64,000 nt of DNA from Kiritimatiellia bacterium (GTDB taxonomy: Bacteria > Verrucomicrobiota > Kiritimatiellia > CAIVKH01). Below the pieces are notes generated by a model. That model did no database searches, was not told where the DNA came from, and worked only from the letters and a program-made list of their open reading frames with translations. The translations under genes and the position numbers were made by a program. Position 1 is the first letter of the stretch; every line of letters begins with the position of its first letter. The DNA lies in assembly GCA_027493775.1 (NCBI GenBank), contig JAOSKE010000003.1, positions 457,761 through 521,760 on the forward strand, read 5' to 3'. Shown here piece after piece: positions 49,592 to 58,638 of the stretch.

Positions 49592-50177
49592 AACGCCTCG
49601 CCATTATTTCTGCCCACCGTTCTGGCTGGAAAATGATTTTCCGCCCGCCGGTGTACTCTGCGATCAGTTCAGGATTCAGTTTTGAGTTATCCATCACACT
49701 GATGTAATCGGCAAGCGGCAGATAGGTTGTAACCAGATTCCTCAAGCTCTTACCGAACCGCCGCCGTATCATCGGCAAGGGAACATCGTGGCCGCCGCGC
49801 TTCACTCTCATCGCCACCCGCCGAGCGGAAAACTCAGCGGAGGGAATCCACAGGTAGTACAACTTGATTTGGTATCCTGTGCGTTTCAGTTGCCGGAGGA
49901 ACGCAGCATGCGAACGTCCCGACAACGTGGTCTCGAAAGCAAAGTCAACCCGTTTCCCCGCTAGTTCTCGCAATCGCACTACCAGAATCCGCCCGGCTTC
50001 GATCAGAGCCCGCTCCATCCTTAAAGGCGACAATCCTTGCGCAATAAGGTCTGCATTCACGAACTCCATGCACTTCGCCACCTTGGGCAGATAGTTCAGG
50101 GCGTACGTCGTCTTCCCGGCCCCGTTCGGGCCGGCAATGACATAACAGATCGGCTTCCTATTCGCTCTAGTCGCCAT
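49575..50177 (-). CDS. Zeta-toxin-like P-loop kinase
   Basis: 200 residues. Walker A is IAGPNGAGKTTYALNYL, the mark of zeta-toxin kinases, which phosphorylate UDP-N-acetylamino sugars in cell wall synthesis. CMEFVNADLIAQGLSP and FAFETTLSGRSHAAFLRQL fit the zeta and related gluconate-kinase-like P-loop families. The zeta acceptor residues cannot be confirmed from the sequence alone. ATG 50177 overlaps the mod stop; the longer frame to 50228 lies within mod. With the small gene below it may form a toxin-antitoxin pair guarding the R-M island (inference). Confidence 0.72.
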   Translation of the reverse strand: MATRANRKPICYVIAGPNGAGKTTYALNYLPKVAKCMEFVNADLIAQGLSPLRMERALIEAGRILVVRLRELAGKRVDFAFETTLSGRSHAAFLRQLKRTGYQIKLYYLWIPSAEFSARRVAMRVKRGGHDVPLPMIRRRFGKSLRNLVTTYLPLADYISVMDNSKLNPELIAEYTGGRKIIFQPERWAEIMARRYEKDT

Positions 50178-53100
50178 ACTTCCCATCCAACCGATGCACC
50201 CGCAACACCTCGTTCCCGCGCGGATCAATCACCTTGACCGCGATGCGCTTGTGCTCGCCCTCCGGGAACGGCAGCGAGACCGTGCCCGACAGTCGGGCGA
50301 AGGCGTCTTCGTCGAGCGCCCCGCCCAGCGCCTTGCCCAATTTCGCCCACGCGCTCTTGTCGGGGAAGAAGGCCTGACAAACGCAGAAACAACGCCCGTC
50401 GTAGTCGCTGTCGAGAAACCACGCCGCGACCTTCTCCGCGCCGGTCGAGCGGACGGAATTGGTCACCGGGTCGTAAAGGTCCACGCCTTCCATGTGGACG
50501 ACGTACACGGGATCGCGGGCATCCTGCCCGCGATCTTGGCGGGCGAGACGCCCGCCCTCCATGTTCTCCACCGTCGTCCGCGGCGAACCGGAGACGGTGA
50601 AAAGCTGGCTGGAAACGGTCGTCTTGAGCAGGTCGCCCATGTTCACGTCCGGGCGAATCTGCGCCATGTGAATGCGCAGTTTCGGGCCCGGATCTTCCTG
50701 GATCAGCGCCTGCGCCGCGCCGTCGAAGCTGAACGCCGCGAACACGAGATCGTCAAATCCGCCCCGCCGCGCCCGCCCGATGCCTTCCTCCACAATCAGC
50801 GCATTCAACGCGCCGTACTGCGGCCCGACAATCACCGCGACCTGCCGCTCCTTCTTGTCGCCATTGACCCACGTCCCGCGGGCGTGAATGGCCGAACCGC
50901 CGGTTTCGATCTCCAGCGCCGAGAACTTCATCGCCTTGTTGTCCGGGAACCGCACCCCGTCCTCGCGCAACAGCCGGATCATCTTGTCCAGATACGCCTC
51001 GGCATTCTGCGGGTCGAAACGCATGGGAGGGCGGGCATCCTGCCCGCCAGGATCATCGGCGCGGGCATTCTGCCCGCCAGGAATCACGGGCGAGACGCCC
51101 GCGCTCCCGTGTAGGACAAACGAGCCGTCCTCCAAATGGGCCCGGGTCGGGTTCTCCACGATATAGCGGCGGCAAGCGTTCAAATGCCGCTCGTTGCGAA
51201 TCAGGCGATCCCAATAATCTTCCTGCCACACGCGATCCACGGGAGGGCGGGCGTCCCGCCCGCCATGTTTCAATAACTCCTTTGCCGTGAAACTCTTCCA
51301 CGAGTGAACAATGTCCGACAAGGCATGGCCCGATTTCGGACGAAACAAGACATGAATATGGTTCGGCATCACCACGAAGGCGTCCAAGTCGTACCGTTCT
51401 CCTTCAAAATATCGAAGAGCGTCGGCGACGATCTTTGCGTTCACCGGGTCCCGCAGCAGGCAAGAGCCTTCCCCGGCATCGAGCCATTCGTCCATCTGAT
51501 CGCTGAATTGTCGGTGATACGCCTTCGCCGTCTTTTTCATCCCACGGCGGCGGACAAGCCTTCATGAAGGCGGCCTTGCGCTCGCGCCATGCGTCGAGCT
51601 TCTCTTTGGGCAGCGAATCCGCCAGCCGCCACGTGACAAACACATAGCACTCGCCTTGTTGCCAGTGGGGAAGGCGGTGCTCTTTCATCTCGATCTCGTC
51701 GAAGGGATTCAGGAATGGGGGCGCGGGCGTCTCGCCCGCGTCGTTCTCATGGCGGGCGGGACGCCCGCCCTCCCATGTTGGAAGCTCTTCCGGCGCGCCG
51801 ATGATCGGCGATTCTTCGTCATCAATGGACTCTTCCGCCGGGATCACGCCCTCCATCGTGAACGGACCGCTCACGCGGACCTTGCCCTTTTCGACGAACG
51901 GCTGGTCCACCAGCTCCTCCTGGTCCGCCCGCGCGGCGATACAGGCGTTCACCTCGTCCATCTTCCCGCGCCAGGCCTTGCGGTATTCCGTCAACGCATC
52001 CTGTAACGCCTTCGGCCAGTCGGGATCGGTATCGAAAGGAACCTCCCAGTGCTGCCAGCCCACGGGAGGGCGGGCGTCCCGCCCGCCAGGAATCACGGGC
52101 GAGACGCCCGCGCTCCGTTGGGGGAGAATCCAGCGCCGCCGGTCGGCATCGGTGATGGATTTCTTGCCGTCGGCCTTCTCCTTGGCGGCGAGCTTGAGTT
52201 TGAGTCTGTTGCGAAGCTCGTCGGAGACGGAACCGAGCGCCTTGTTCAACGCGGCAAGTTTCTCGGCAAGAATCGGCTCCCACTTGTCGAAGATCGGATC
52301 AAGCGCCTGATTCTGTGCGATGCTCTTCAGCGTGACGTGCGGGACCGTCTTGCAGTCGAACGTGTACTTCACGGGGAGGGCGGGCGTCCCGCCCGCCATT
52401 CGCGAGAAAACCGTCATTCGCGGGCGGGACGCCCGCGCTCCTGTCCGGATGCGTCAACCACGGCCCGTCCGGGTTGCGCGCCACATCCTCCGCGCTCGTC
52501 GGGCGCAGTTTGTAAAACTCGAACTTCGCCGTCAGCAACCGCTGCCGCGCAATCGCCAACGCCACCCGGCTCACATCCAGCGTAATCCAACGCCGCCCCC
52601 AGTTCTCCGCCACATACGCCGTCGTGCCCGAGCCGCACGTCGGATCGAGGACCAAATCGCCGGGGTCGGTGGTCATCAGGAGGCAACGCTCGATGACCTG
52701 GGATGCTGTCTGAACAACATACTGCGCTTCTTTTCCAATCTGGACGCTTTCCCATCTATCTGAAATCGGAATGTAGTTGAAGTCACCGGCAAACCTGAAA
52801 TAACGAAGCCGGTCTCCTTGCCGCTCAATTCGTTCAGCCCTAGAGAGTCTTTCCAGTCCTTCAATCGTAGTCTTCCAATGGGAATTCCCCTTTGGCTGGT
52901 AGGTCACCCCTCTGAAAGCAAACGACTGTGGCTCGGACGCTGCGCCGTCAGAGAAAAGGCTTGTCAGTTGAAACCGAGAATCAACATTTTCGGAATCGTT
53001 GGAGTTTGCACGAGTGGTGGCACCGGATTCAAGCCGCGACAAGTCGTAGCGATCCAAGCTGGTATGACCTCTTCTTCTCTCGTCGAAAAGTTGTCTATAC

Positions 53101-54101
53101 CGAACGCGCTCTCTCTCCTTCGCGTACCAGAGAATGTAATCGACTGTTGATGGAAGAAGGTTCGCGGCCATACTTCCCGTCTTCTGAAAGCCTACGATCC
53201 CACAGAAATTGGCACATCCAAACACCTCATCCATCACCGCACGCACGCGGTGCAGGTTCTCATCCGAAATCTGCACAAACACGCTTCCGGAATCCGCCAG
53301 CAGTTCCTTGCAGAGCAGGAGCCGGTCGCGGAGGTAGCTCAAGTAGGTGTGGACGCCGAGGGTCCAGGTGTCGCGGTAGGCTTTGACCATTTCCGGCTCG
53401 CGGGTGAGGTCTTCGTCTTTGTCCTTCACGTCGCGGCGGCCGACTTCGGGTTGGAAGTTGCTGGCGTATTTGATGCCGTAGGGCGGGTCCATGTAGATCA
53501 TCTGCACCTTGCCCGCCATCGCCTCGCGCCGGGCGAGCGACGCCATAACGGCGAGCGAGTCGCCCAGGATCATGCGATTCGTCCAGTCCATCGAATGTTT
53601 GTAGAACTGAACCGCCTCGCGGTACTCGTGCTCCGGGTCGGCGAACAGATCGCGCTGAACGTCCAGCCGCTTCGCGACTTTCAGCACCGCCTGGGTGGAA
53701 ATGCGCTCGTGGATGTTCAGCGCGACCGGATCGGCCACGCACCACTGCTGTTCCCGCTTGCCCGCCCATTCGAGCCACGGTTCATGATTGCGGAAGGCTT
53801 CTTCCAGGACGGCCATTTCTTCCGGCGTCAGTTTCCGTTTCCCGGACTCCGCGATCAGCTTTTCGATTTTGTCCGCGCCGCCGGTTCCATCGAAACGCAA
53901 CGCGGGTGACAGGTGCGGATTGTAGGCCCATTTGAGTTTCGGTTCTTTGGCGATGTTGCCGCGCGCCGCGAGACCGGCGGGCGGGATGTTCAGGCGGGTG
54001 ACGCCATTGTGCCGGTATTCAACGGTTTCGGGAGCGCGGGCATCCTGCCCGCGACTTTGGCGGGCGGGACGCCCGCCCTCCTTTTGTGTCTTTTTCGCCA
54101 T
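50167..54101 (-). CDS. Type III DNA methyltransferase Mod with an inserted RAYT and REP repeats (two frameshifts)
   Basis: About 1311 residues when joined, of which about 200 belong to an inserted transposase. It is a beta-class methyltransferase: DPPYGIKY (motif IV) at residues 205-212 and DPTCGSGTTA (motif I) at 486-495. VKYTFDCKTVPHVTLKSIA is the conserved part after it. The last third (VNMGDLLKTTVSSQLFTVSG, STGAEKVAAWFLDSDYDGR, LSGTVSLPFPEGEHKR) is typical of Mod C-termini. The frame breaks at 51533-51537 (five T) and within the repeat at 52373-52442. A RAYT domain interrupts it at 51109-51688, and seven repeat units are read through. Activity is uncertain. Confidence 0.8.
50511..50560. 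repeat. REP-like hairpin unit in mod, copy 1
   Basis: GCGGGCATCCTGCCCGC and GGCGGGCGAGACGCCCGCC, two hairpins separated by a short spacer. On the coding strand it is read as GGRLARQDRGQDARDP. Confidence 0.85.
51024..51108. repeat. REP-like hairpins in mod, copy 2, flanking the RAYT C-terminus
   Basis: Three hairpins in tandem (GGCGGGCATCCTGCCCGCC type, twice, then a CGGGCGAGACGCCCG form). Read on the coding strand as GSAGVSPVIPGGQNARADDP and GGQDARPP. It marks the boundary between the RAYT and the Mod C-terminus. Confidence 0.87.
51109..51688 (-). mobile_element. REP-associated tyrosine transposase (RAYT/Y1) inserted in mod
   Basis: A single-strand Y1 transposase-type domain of about 190 residues, starting EHRLPHWQQGECYVFVTWRL at 51688 and ending EDGSFVLH. 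The HUH metal motif is in VVMPNHIHVLFRPK, followed by SDIVHSWKSFTAKELLKH, VWQEDYWDRLIRNERHL and CRRYIVENPTRAHLED, all classic RAYT segments. RAYTs move small REP hairpins. REP-like units lie on both sides (51024-51108 and 51717-51774), and one is inside the domain at 51241-51266. The frame breaks at 51533-51537 (five T), joining WDEK to TAKAYHRQFSD. It interrupts mod in the same orientation. Confidence 0.85.
51241..51266. repeat. REP-like single hairpin inside the RAYT, copy 3
   Basis: A half unit, GGCGGGCGTCCCGCCCGCC, read as GGRDARPP between LLKH and VDRV. It is in frame in the transposase itself. Confidence 0.85.
51717..51774. repeat. REP-like hairpins in mod, copy 4, upstream of the RAYT start
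   Basis: GCGGGCGTCTCGCCCGC and GGCGGGCGGGACGCCCGCC. Read as GGRPARHENDAGETPAPP between EELPTWE of Mod and the MKEHRLPHW start of the RAYT. Confidence 0.87.
52063..52117. repeat. REP-like hairpin pair in mod, copy 5
   Basis: GGCGGGCGTCCCGCCCGCC and CGGGCGAGACGCCCG, read as RSAGVSPVIPGGRDARPP between RRWILPQ and VGWQHWEV of Mod. Open frame is kept. Confidence 0.87.
52373..52442. repeat. REP-like hairpin pair in mod, copy 6 (frame changes here)
   Basis: Hairpins either side of a 14-base spacer. One frame reads RSAGVPPANDG and GGRDARPPR, the other RMAGGTPALP. The insert is about 70 bases, not a multiple of three, so it could itself have shifted the frame; a consensus error is the alternative. 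Confidence 0.85.
54030..54082. repeat. REP-like hairpin pair in mod, copy 7 (N-terminus)
   Basis: Immediately after the start codon region. Read as GGRPARQSRGQDARAP at residues 9-24 of Mod. Confidence 0.85.
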
Positions 54102-54220
54102 ATCAACCTCGCGCTATTCCCTCTCGTCGCGTTAGTAAGCTCACGGTTCAAAAGTCAAGCTGCGAGCATAGGCAGCGCTTCGCAATTTTGAAAGATCGAA
54201 GTCCTAACCGCGTTATTTTT

Positions 54221-54340
54221 GTGGCCGGAAGGGGTCCGTCAAACCTTCCTCCCACCAGCCCAGTTGACACGTATGACGCGGATGGCGATAAATAAGGAAT
54301 GAAGAAAATAGCGGTAGGTATTCTCGGCGCGGTCCTGTCG
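54221..54340 (+). repeat. Direct repeat: binding-protein leader, truncated copy
   Basis: About 118 bases (GGCCGGAAGGGG onward, including an upstream region, ATG and the first 14 codons) nearly repeat 56206-56321. The repeat ends at 54340, after which the two copies diverge. Confidence 0.88.
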
Positions 54341-54412
54341 GCTCCGTTCCCGGGGCCACCGCTCTATGCATCTGTGGCAATGAAGCGACTGCGCGTCCCT
54401 CCACGAATCTGG
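54299..54412 (+). pseudogene. 5' fragment of an ABC binding-protein gene
   Basis: ATG 54299 begins KKIAVGILGAVLS, matching the leader of the complete gene at 56282 (KKIAVVILGAALS). After GTCCTGTCG the coding sense is lost. The formally open frame continues to 54661 but is antisense to the PEP-CTERM gene and has no family resemblance. It is probably a leftover of a duplication. Confidence 0.7.
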
Positions 54413-55708
54413 TTATCGGCGGCGGCGCGTCACATAGCCACCCACGCCAAGGATTCCCACCATGAGCATGACAGCCGTCGAGGGCTCGGGGATAACGACA
54501 TAAGTGCCGAAAGCGGCACTCGAGGCATCAGCTCCGTTACCACTTCGTATGTTACCCGTGGCTCCTTCTGTGGGAAGAAGGTTGGCAATGCCGGAGAGGT
54601 CAATCGTCATCGTTCCGGAAAACGCTTGAACGCCTGCATTAAAAATCTGCGCAAATTGTGAAGGCCATGGATCGACCATAATATTCAGATCATTCCCGGC
54701 GCCATACTGGCCCGACTCGTAGTCTGCCGTCCATACTGCATTGTAGGGAAGCGTCATGGGACCGGTCCCACCACGGATCGCCGTTGAGGCAAGATCCCCA
54801 CTCCCTCCCGTTATCCCTCGACGGTCATTCCCCGTCAGGAAATCAATGAGGGTAACTCCGTAAAAAGATCTCGTCCCGGAGCTATCAATGCTCGATTTCC
54901 CTTCGGTCGCATAGAAAACGACACGTGCGGGATCGTAGACGTCAACTACAAGGATCAGATCTGCCAGACATATCGTAGCACTGCCCAGAATGAGGACGGA
55001 AGCGAGGAGTGTGCTTTTTGTCCTTTTTGGTTTTGATGACTGTCGGGAGGGAGATTTTAGGGGGTTGTCGCTGCTCCGGCGGCGCGTGGCAAAGAGGGCA
55101 AGGCCGATGGAGCCGAGGAAGAGCAGGCCGGTGGTGCCCGGCTCGGGGACGACCGCCACCGTCATATCAATGGAGCGGGCTTCACGGTAATTCGAATCGG
55201 TGATCGACGAATCATTTAGAAGGAACGTGTAGAAATCGGAAACTCCCTGTCGTCCAATTTCCAAGGTTGCTTCCACATCCGACCGATGGAGCTGCATCCA
55301 GACGCAAGTCTGGTTGGTGGTGCTCACCGGGGCATCCATCCACAACTTCGCGGTGTATCCCGGCCCCGGAGACGAATCCACGATCGTGCCGCCAGCCGTC
55401 CAATCCACCGTCCCGAACGTGGCCTGCAACAACGTGATCCCTGCACCGTCATACCCATACCAATCCTCAGTCGTCAGACGTCCATCCACGTCGGTCGCTG
55501 CCGGGATGTGATGCAGGAGCGTCATCACGTTCGCGTCGGCGGTAAACCGGTAAAGATACGGAATGGCGCTCCCACTCTCCCCAAAAATCGTCTGTTCGGA
55601 CGTGTCGTATGTTCCGCTGACTTCAAAAGTCAACACGGCAACGCACGTGCCGGGCAGGCTGACCACACCTAGCAAAAAAGCGAGCAAAAACAGCATAGCT
55701 GATTTCAT
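54413..55708 (-). CDS. Double PEP-CTERM protein: two preproteins fused in one ORF
   Basis: About 431 residues. The first half is a complete PEP-CTERM preprotein: signal peptide AMLFLLAFLLGVVSLPG, a beta-type body, and VPEPGTTGLLFLGSIGLALF followed by ATRRR. After a basic linker (SPSRQSSKPKRTK) the second half is another one: signal peptide LLASVLILGSATICLA, body, and IPEPSTAVMLMVGILGVGG then YVTRRRR. Normally these are two genes. Either a stop was lost, or a consensus error joins them; the internal second start is not obvious, which argues for a missing base or codon. Exosortase substrates. Confidence 0.75.
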   Translation of the reverse strand: MKSAMLFLLAFLLGVVSLPGTCVAVLTFEVSGTYDTSEQTIFGESGSAIPYLYRFTADANVMTLLHHIPAATDVDGRLTTEDWYGYDGAGITLLQATFGTVDWTAGGTIVDSSPGPGYTAKLWMDAPVSTTNQTCVWMQLHRSDVEATLEIGRQGVSDFYTFLLNDSSITDSNYREARSIDMTVAVVPEPGTTGLLFLGSIGLALFATRRRSSDNPLKSPSRQSSKPKRTKSTLLASVLILGSATICLADLILVVDVYDPARVVFYATEGKSSIDSSGTRSFYGVTLIDFLTGNDRRGITGGSGDLASTAIRGGTGPMTLPYNAVWTADYESGQYGAGNDLNIMVDPWPSQFAQIFNAGVQAFSGTMTIDLSGIANLLPTEGATGNIRSGNGADASSAAFGTYVVIPEPSTAVMLMVGILGVGGYVTRRRR

Positions 55709-55754
55709 CGGCACCTCCATTTAAGCTAAAGCTATCTTGATTAAGCGAAGGTCG

Positions 55755-56018
55755 TCAATCGCAAAATGGCCCCTCAATTTCGACGCGCCTGATTTCCTCA
55801 CGCCAAAATTCCTCAATACCATCCCCGAATAAGACCTTAATCATCGGGTCGTCCGGATACGACTGGCCGCAGCCGCAATCAAAATCAAACTCCAACACCT
55901 CGCCAACTCGTCCAAGATAATCTGCGTCGCCTGTGTCGTCGGCGAGTTCGCCCAAGATGCCCTGATTGTAGCTGTGGTTACTCTGCGGTTTGGGAGATGC
56001 CCTGCCGGTTAACTGCAA
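55755..56018 (-). CDS. Hypothetical protein
   Basis: 87 codons with an acidic, cysteine-containing core (LEFDFDCGCGQSYPDDPM) and FGDGIEEFWREEIRR. No family is recognised. It lies between the double PEP-CTERM gene and the binding-protein promoter region, on the same strand as the former. It could be a real small gene; evidence is only the open frame. Confidence 0.35.
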   Translation of the reverse strand: MQLTGRASPKPQSNHSYNQGILGELADDTGDADYLGRVGEVLEFDFDCGCGQSYPDDPMIKVLFGDGIEEFWREEIRRVEIEGPFCD

Positions 56019-56205
56019 CGCAGAGCTTTCTTACAATACCCTCCGGGAGCGCGTTCGAGTATTTCTGCGGATGACCTGTGGTTGGCTTGTTTTCCGCCGC
56101 GAAATGACGCAGTGCCCGTGACTCGCTGAAATTGAACGAATCATTGAGACTTCGTTAATCTGCATATTAACGCCTGCAAAGGTTAGAAACAGGATGTTTC
56201 TTATT

Positions 56206-56321
56206 GTAGCCGGAAGGGGCTCGTCAACCCTTCCTCCCCAGCCCAGTTGACACGTATGGCGCGGATGGCGATAAATAAGGAATGAAGAAGATAGCGGTAG
56301 TTATTCTCGGCGCGGCTCTGT
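56206..56321 (+). repeat. Direct repeat: binding-protein leader, intact copy
   Basis: The 118-base counterpart of 54221-54340. It contains the region upstream of ATG 56282 and the signal-peptide codons; the gene continues normally from here. Confidence 0.88.
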
Positions 56322-57442
56322 CTGTTTCGAGCGCCGAGGCGGAAGTGATCAAGGTAGTCGTGGCGAGTATGTTGTCGGGGCCACAGTCGAGTTTGGGGAG
56401 ACGGTAAAGCTCGGGGCGCAGCTCGCGATTGAGGAGGCGGCGTCAAGGTTCAAAGAGATGGGCTTCGATCTGCGGTTTTCGCCGCAGGACGATCAAGGCC
56501 AGCCGGATATCGGCGTCGCAGTCGCACGGCGCGTGGTCAATGACTCGGACGTTCTCGCTATCGTCGGCCACGCGGCGTCGGGCGTCACAATTCCAACATC
56601 CGAAATCTATAAGGATGCGGACTTGGCGATGGTTTCTTCGAGCAGCACAAATCCTCGCGTGACAGAGCGTGGATTGAATAATGTCAATCGCGTCTGCGGG
56701 CGCGATGACGTGCAAGGCCCAGTCGGCGCAGAGTTCGCGGTCAAAGATCTCAAGGCCAAGCACATCCTCGTCGTGCACGATAAGTCCGCGTACGGGCAAG
56801 GGATCGCAGAGGATTTTCGTGACAGGGCGAAAGAGTTGGGTGCGAAGGTCGATCGTCTGAGCGGGACAGAAGAAAAAATTAACTTTAAACCACTGATCCT
56901 CCAGATGGGCGTGATAAAACCGGATCTCGTTTATTTTGGAGGGATGTACGATCAAGCAGGCGTACTCGTAAAACAAATGCGTGAACGCGGTGTGACAGCG
57001 GACTTTCTCGGCCCCGATGGTCTGGACTCCGCAGGGTTTGTGAAGATTGCTCAAAACGCGGCAAAGGGCGTGTACTACACGACCGTTGCAGGGCCAGCGG
57101 ACAAATATCCCGAGGCCAAGTCTTTCATCGAACGCTTCACCGCGCGATTCGGGCGGACGCCGGAGGCATACTCGCTGTATTCCTACGACGCCGCGCGCTG
57201 TGGCGCTAACCGGAATTGAGGCGGCGATTGCGGGAAATGGCGGGAAAAAGCCGACTCGCAAACAGGTTTCCGAAGCAATTCGCGCGACAAAAATTGACGG
57301 CGTCACCGGCCCCATCTCTTTCAACGAAAACGGGGATCGCAATCAGGCCGACTATTGGATTATCCACTTCACTGAAGCGAAATATCCGGGCACACCGCTA
57401 AAATCCATCAGCTCATCGCCGCCGCTGGCAAAGCAGGATTAG
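56282..57442 (+). CDS. Branched-chain amino acid-type ABC transporter substrate-binding protein (two frameshifts)
   Basis: A periplasmic binding protein (LivJ/LivK, Peripla_BP_6) of about 386 residues. Signal peptide KIAVVILGAALSVSSAEA, then VVVASMLSGPQSSFGETVKL when the missing base near 56393 is supplied, DDQGQPDIGVAVARRVVND, AIVGHAASGVTIPTSEIY, HILVVHDKSAYGQGIAEDF, and the C-terminal EAYSLYSYDAARVALTGIEA. A second break near 57190 gives one extra base. The ligand and partner permeases are not in the window. It is followed convergently by the hydrolase gene at 57460. Confidence 0.83.
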
Positions 57443-57459
57443 CTGATCCGCCCGAAAAA

Positions 57460-58638
57460 TTACCGAGCGGTCTGTTTTTCGCCAAACCAGCGAAGCGCCT
57501 TTTCGAACTCGTCCTTATTCAGGCCATGCCCGCCATCATAGGTCTCTCGGCGCACATGCTTGAATCCCGCCGCCTTCAAACCTCGCTCGACAGTGTCCAC
57601 CATCCGCGGGGTCGCTACGGTGTCCGATCTTCCGTTCGATATATACACTGGAATTTTACGGACCGCCGGCGGCGCCTTTATCTGCTCGGCAACGCCGGAT
57701 AAATACTGCTGGTTACATCCCCCCAGAAACAGTCCGCTGACGTTCCGGCCCTTCTTGGTCCAAATCGCCGCCGAGATGCTCGCCTTCTTTGCGCCACCGG
57801 AATTGCCGCCCATCGCCATCGGCCAGGAACTGCTGCCGGGCCACTCGGACTCCAACACGCGCATTCCCGCATTCAACACCGCCCACTCGTATTCAATTCC
57901 GAAGCCGTCGGGCTTGAGCGGCCCGTCTGCGGCAATGCCCACATAACCGTTTTTCACGATGAGATCGGCATACATCGGCAGCCGCTGCACGTTCAGTCCC
58001 TTGCCGTCGTTGCTGGCAAAGACGACGAAAAAGGGCCACGTCTTGCGCGGATCAAAGTTTTCAGGGACGATCACGCCGACCGTTGCCACTCTGGCATTAT
58101 TCTTTGACGCCTTGATTTCCTCCTCATCAAGCGGCGCCTCAAACGTAAACATCTTGCCGGGCTTCAAATCCGCGAGCGGCCCGGACTTCGGCGTCGCCGC
58201 AGGTGTGCGCGGTTGAGCCGGAGGCGGGTCGCGAGTCGCAGCAGCAACGGACGAACGTGGGGCGGTTTGCGTCTCATCGCCCGCGTCGGAGGAATCGAGA
58301 ATTTCTAGGCGATCAGGCGAACCAAGAAATATTTGCGGTTTATTTCCAGCCAGTTCGACCCTGCCGCTGGCCCGCACCCGCCGTCCCCGCAAATCAGGAA
58401 GCGAGTCGCCGCGCAGCACCTTGATCGTGAAAACGTGATTCGGATACGCGCCGCCGAAGTTCAGATAAAGCGTCCCGTTCTGACGGAGCGTGGCCTGACT
58501 CACCACCCCCTCGACACTGACATACTCGCCCTGGCGCCCGCCGACGTCATCGGGCGACAGCGGGCCCTGCGCGCACACGGCCAGTGGCACGGCCAAACAC
58601 GCAAGCATCCATCTCCACGCATGCCCCGCGATCACCAT
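57460..58638 (-). CDS. Secreted alpha/beta-hydrolase-like protein with N-terminal OB-like domain
   Basis: 392 residues. A signal peptide (LACLAVPLAVCAQG) is followed by an OB-fold-like part (EYVSVEGVVSQATLRQNG), a Pro/Ala linker, and an alpha/beta-hydrolase domain of dienelactone-hydrolase or esterase type. The nucleophile elbow is MGGNSGGAKK (Ser), the acid probably in NGRSDTVATP, and the His in GGHGLNKDEF. The substrate is unknown; esters of plant-type or bacterial polysaccharides are possible. It converges on the binding-protein gene. Confidence 0.7.
   Translation of the reverse strand: MVIAGHAWRWMLACLAVPLAVCAQGPLSPDDVGGRQGEYVSVEGVVSQATLRQNGTLYLNFGGAYPNHVFTIKVLRGDSLPDLRGRRVRASGRVELAGNKPQIFLGSPDRLEILDSSDAGDETQTAPRSSVAAATRDPPPAQPRTPAATPKSGPLADLKPGKMFTFEAPLDEEEIKASKNNARVATVGVIVPENFDPRKTWPFFVVFASNDGKGLNVQRLPMYADLIVKNGYVGIAADGPLKPDGFGIEYEWAVLNAGMRVLESEWPGSSSWPMAMGGNSGGAKKASISAAIWTKKGRNVSGLFLGGCNQQYLSGVAEQIKAPPAVRKIPVYISNGRSDTVATPRMVDTVERGLKAAGFKHVRRETYDGGHGLNKDEFEKALRWFGEKQTAR

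Noticed and set aside
50194..51114. 306-codon plus-strand frame opposite mod
   Set aside because: It reads the complement of the REP hairpins and of Mod; the matching peptide-like repeats are a product of palindromes being open on both strands.
54102..54220. A second copy of the tRNA-Ser 3' end as the other island attachment site
   Set aside because: No stretch matching the tRNA T-arm or acceptor is visible in the flank of mod; only a short GGTTCAAAA match exists.
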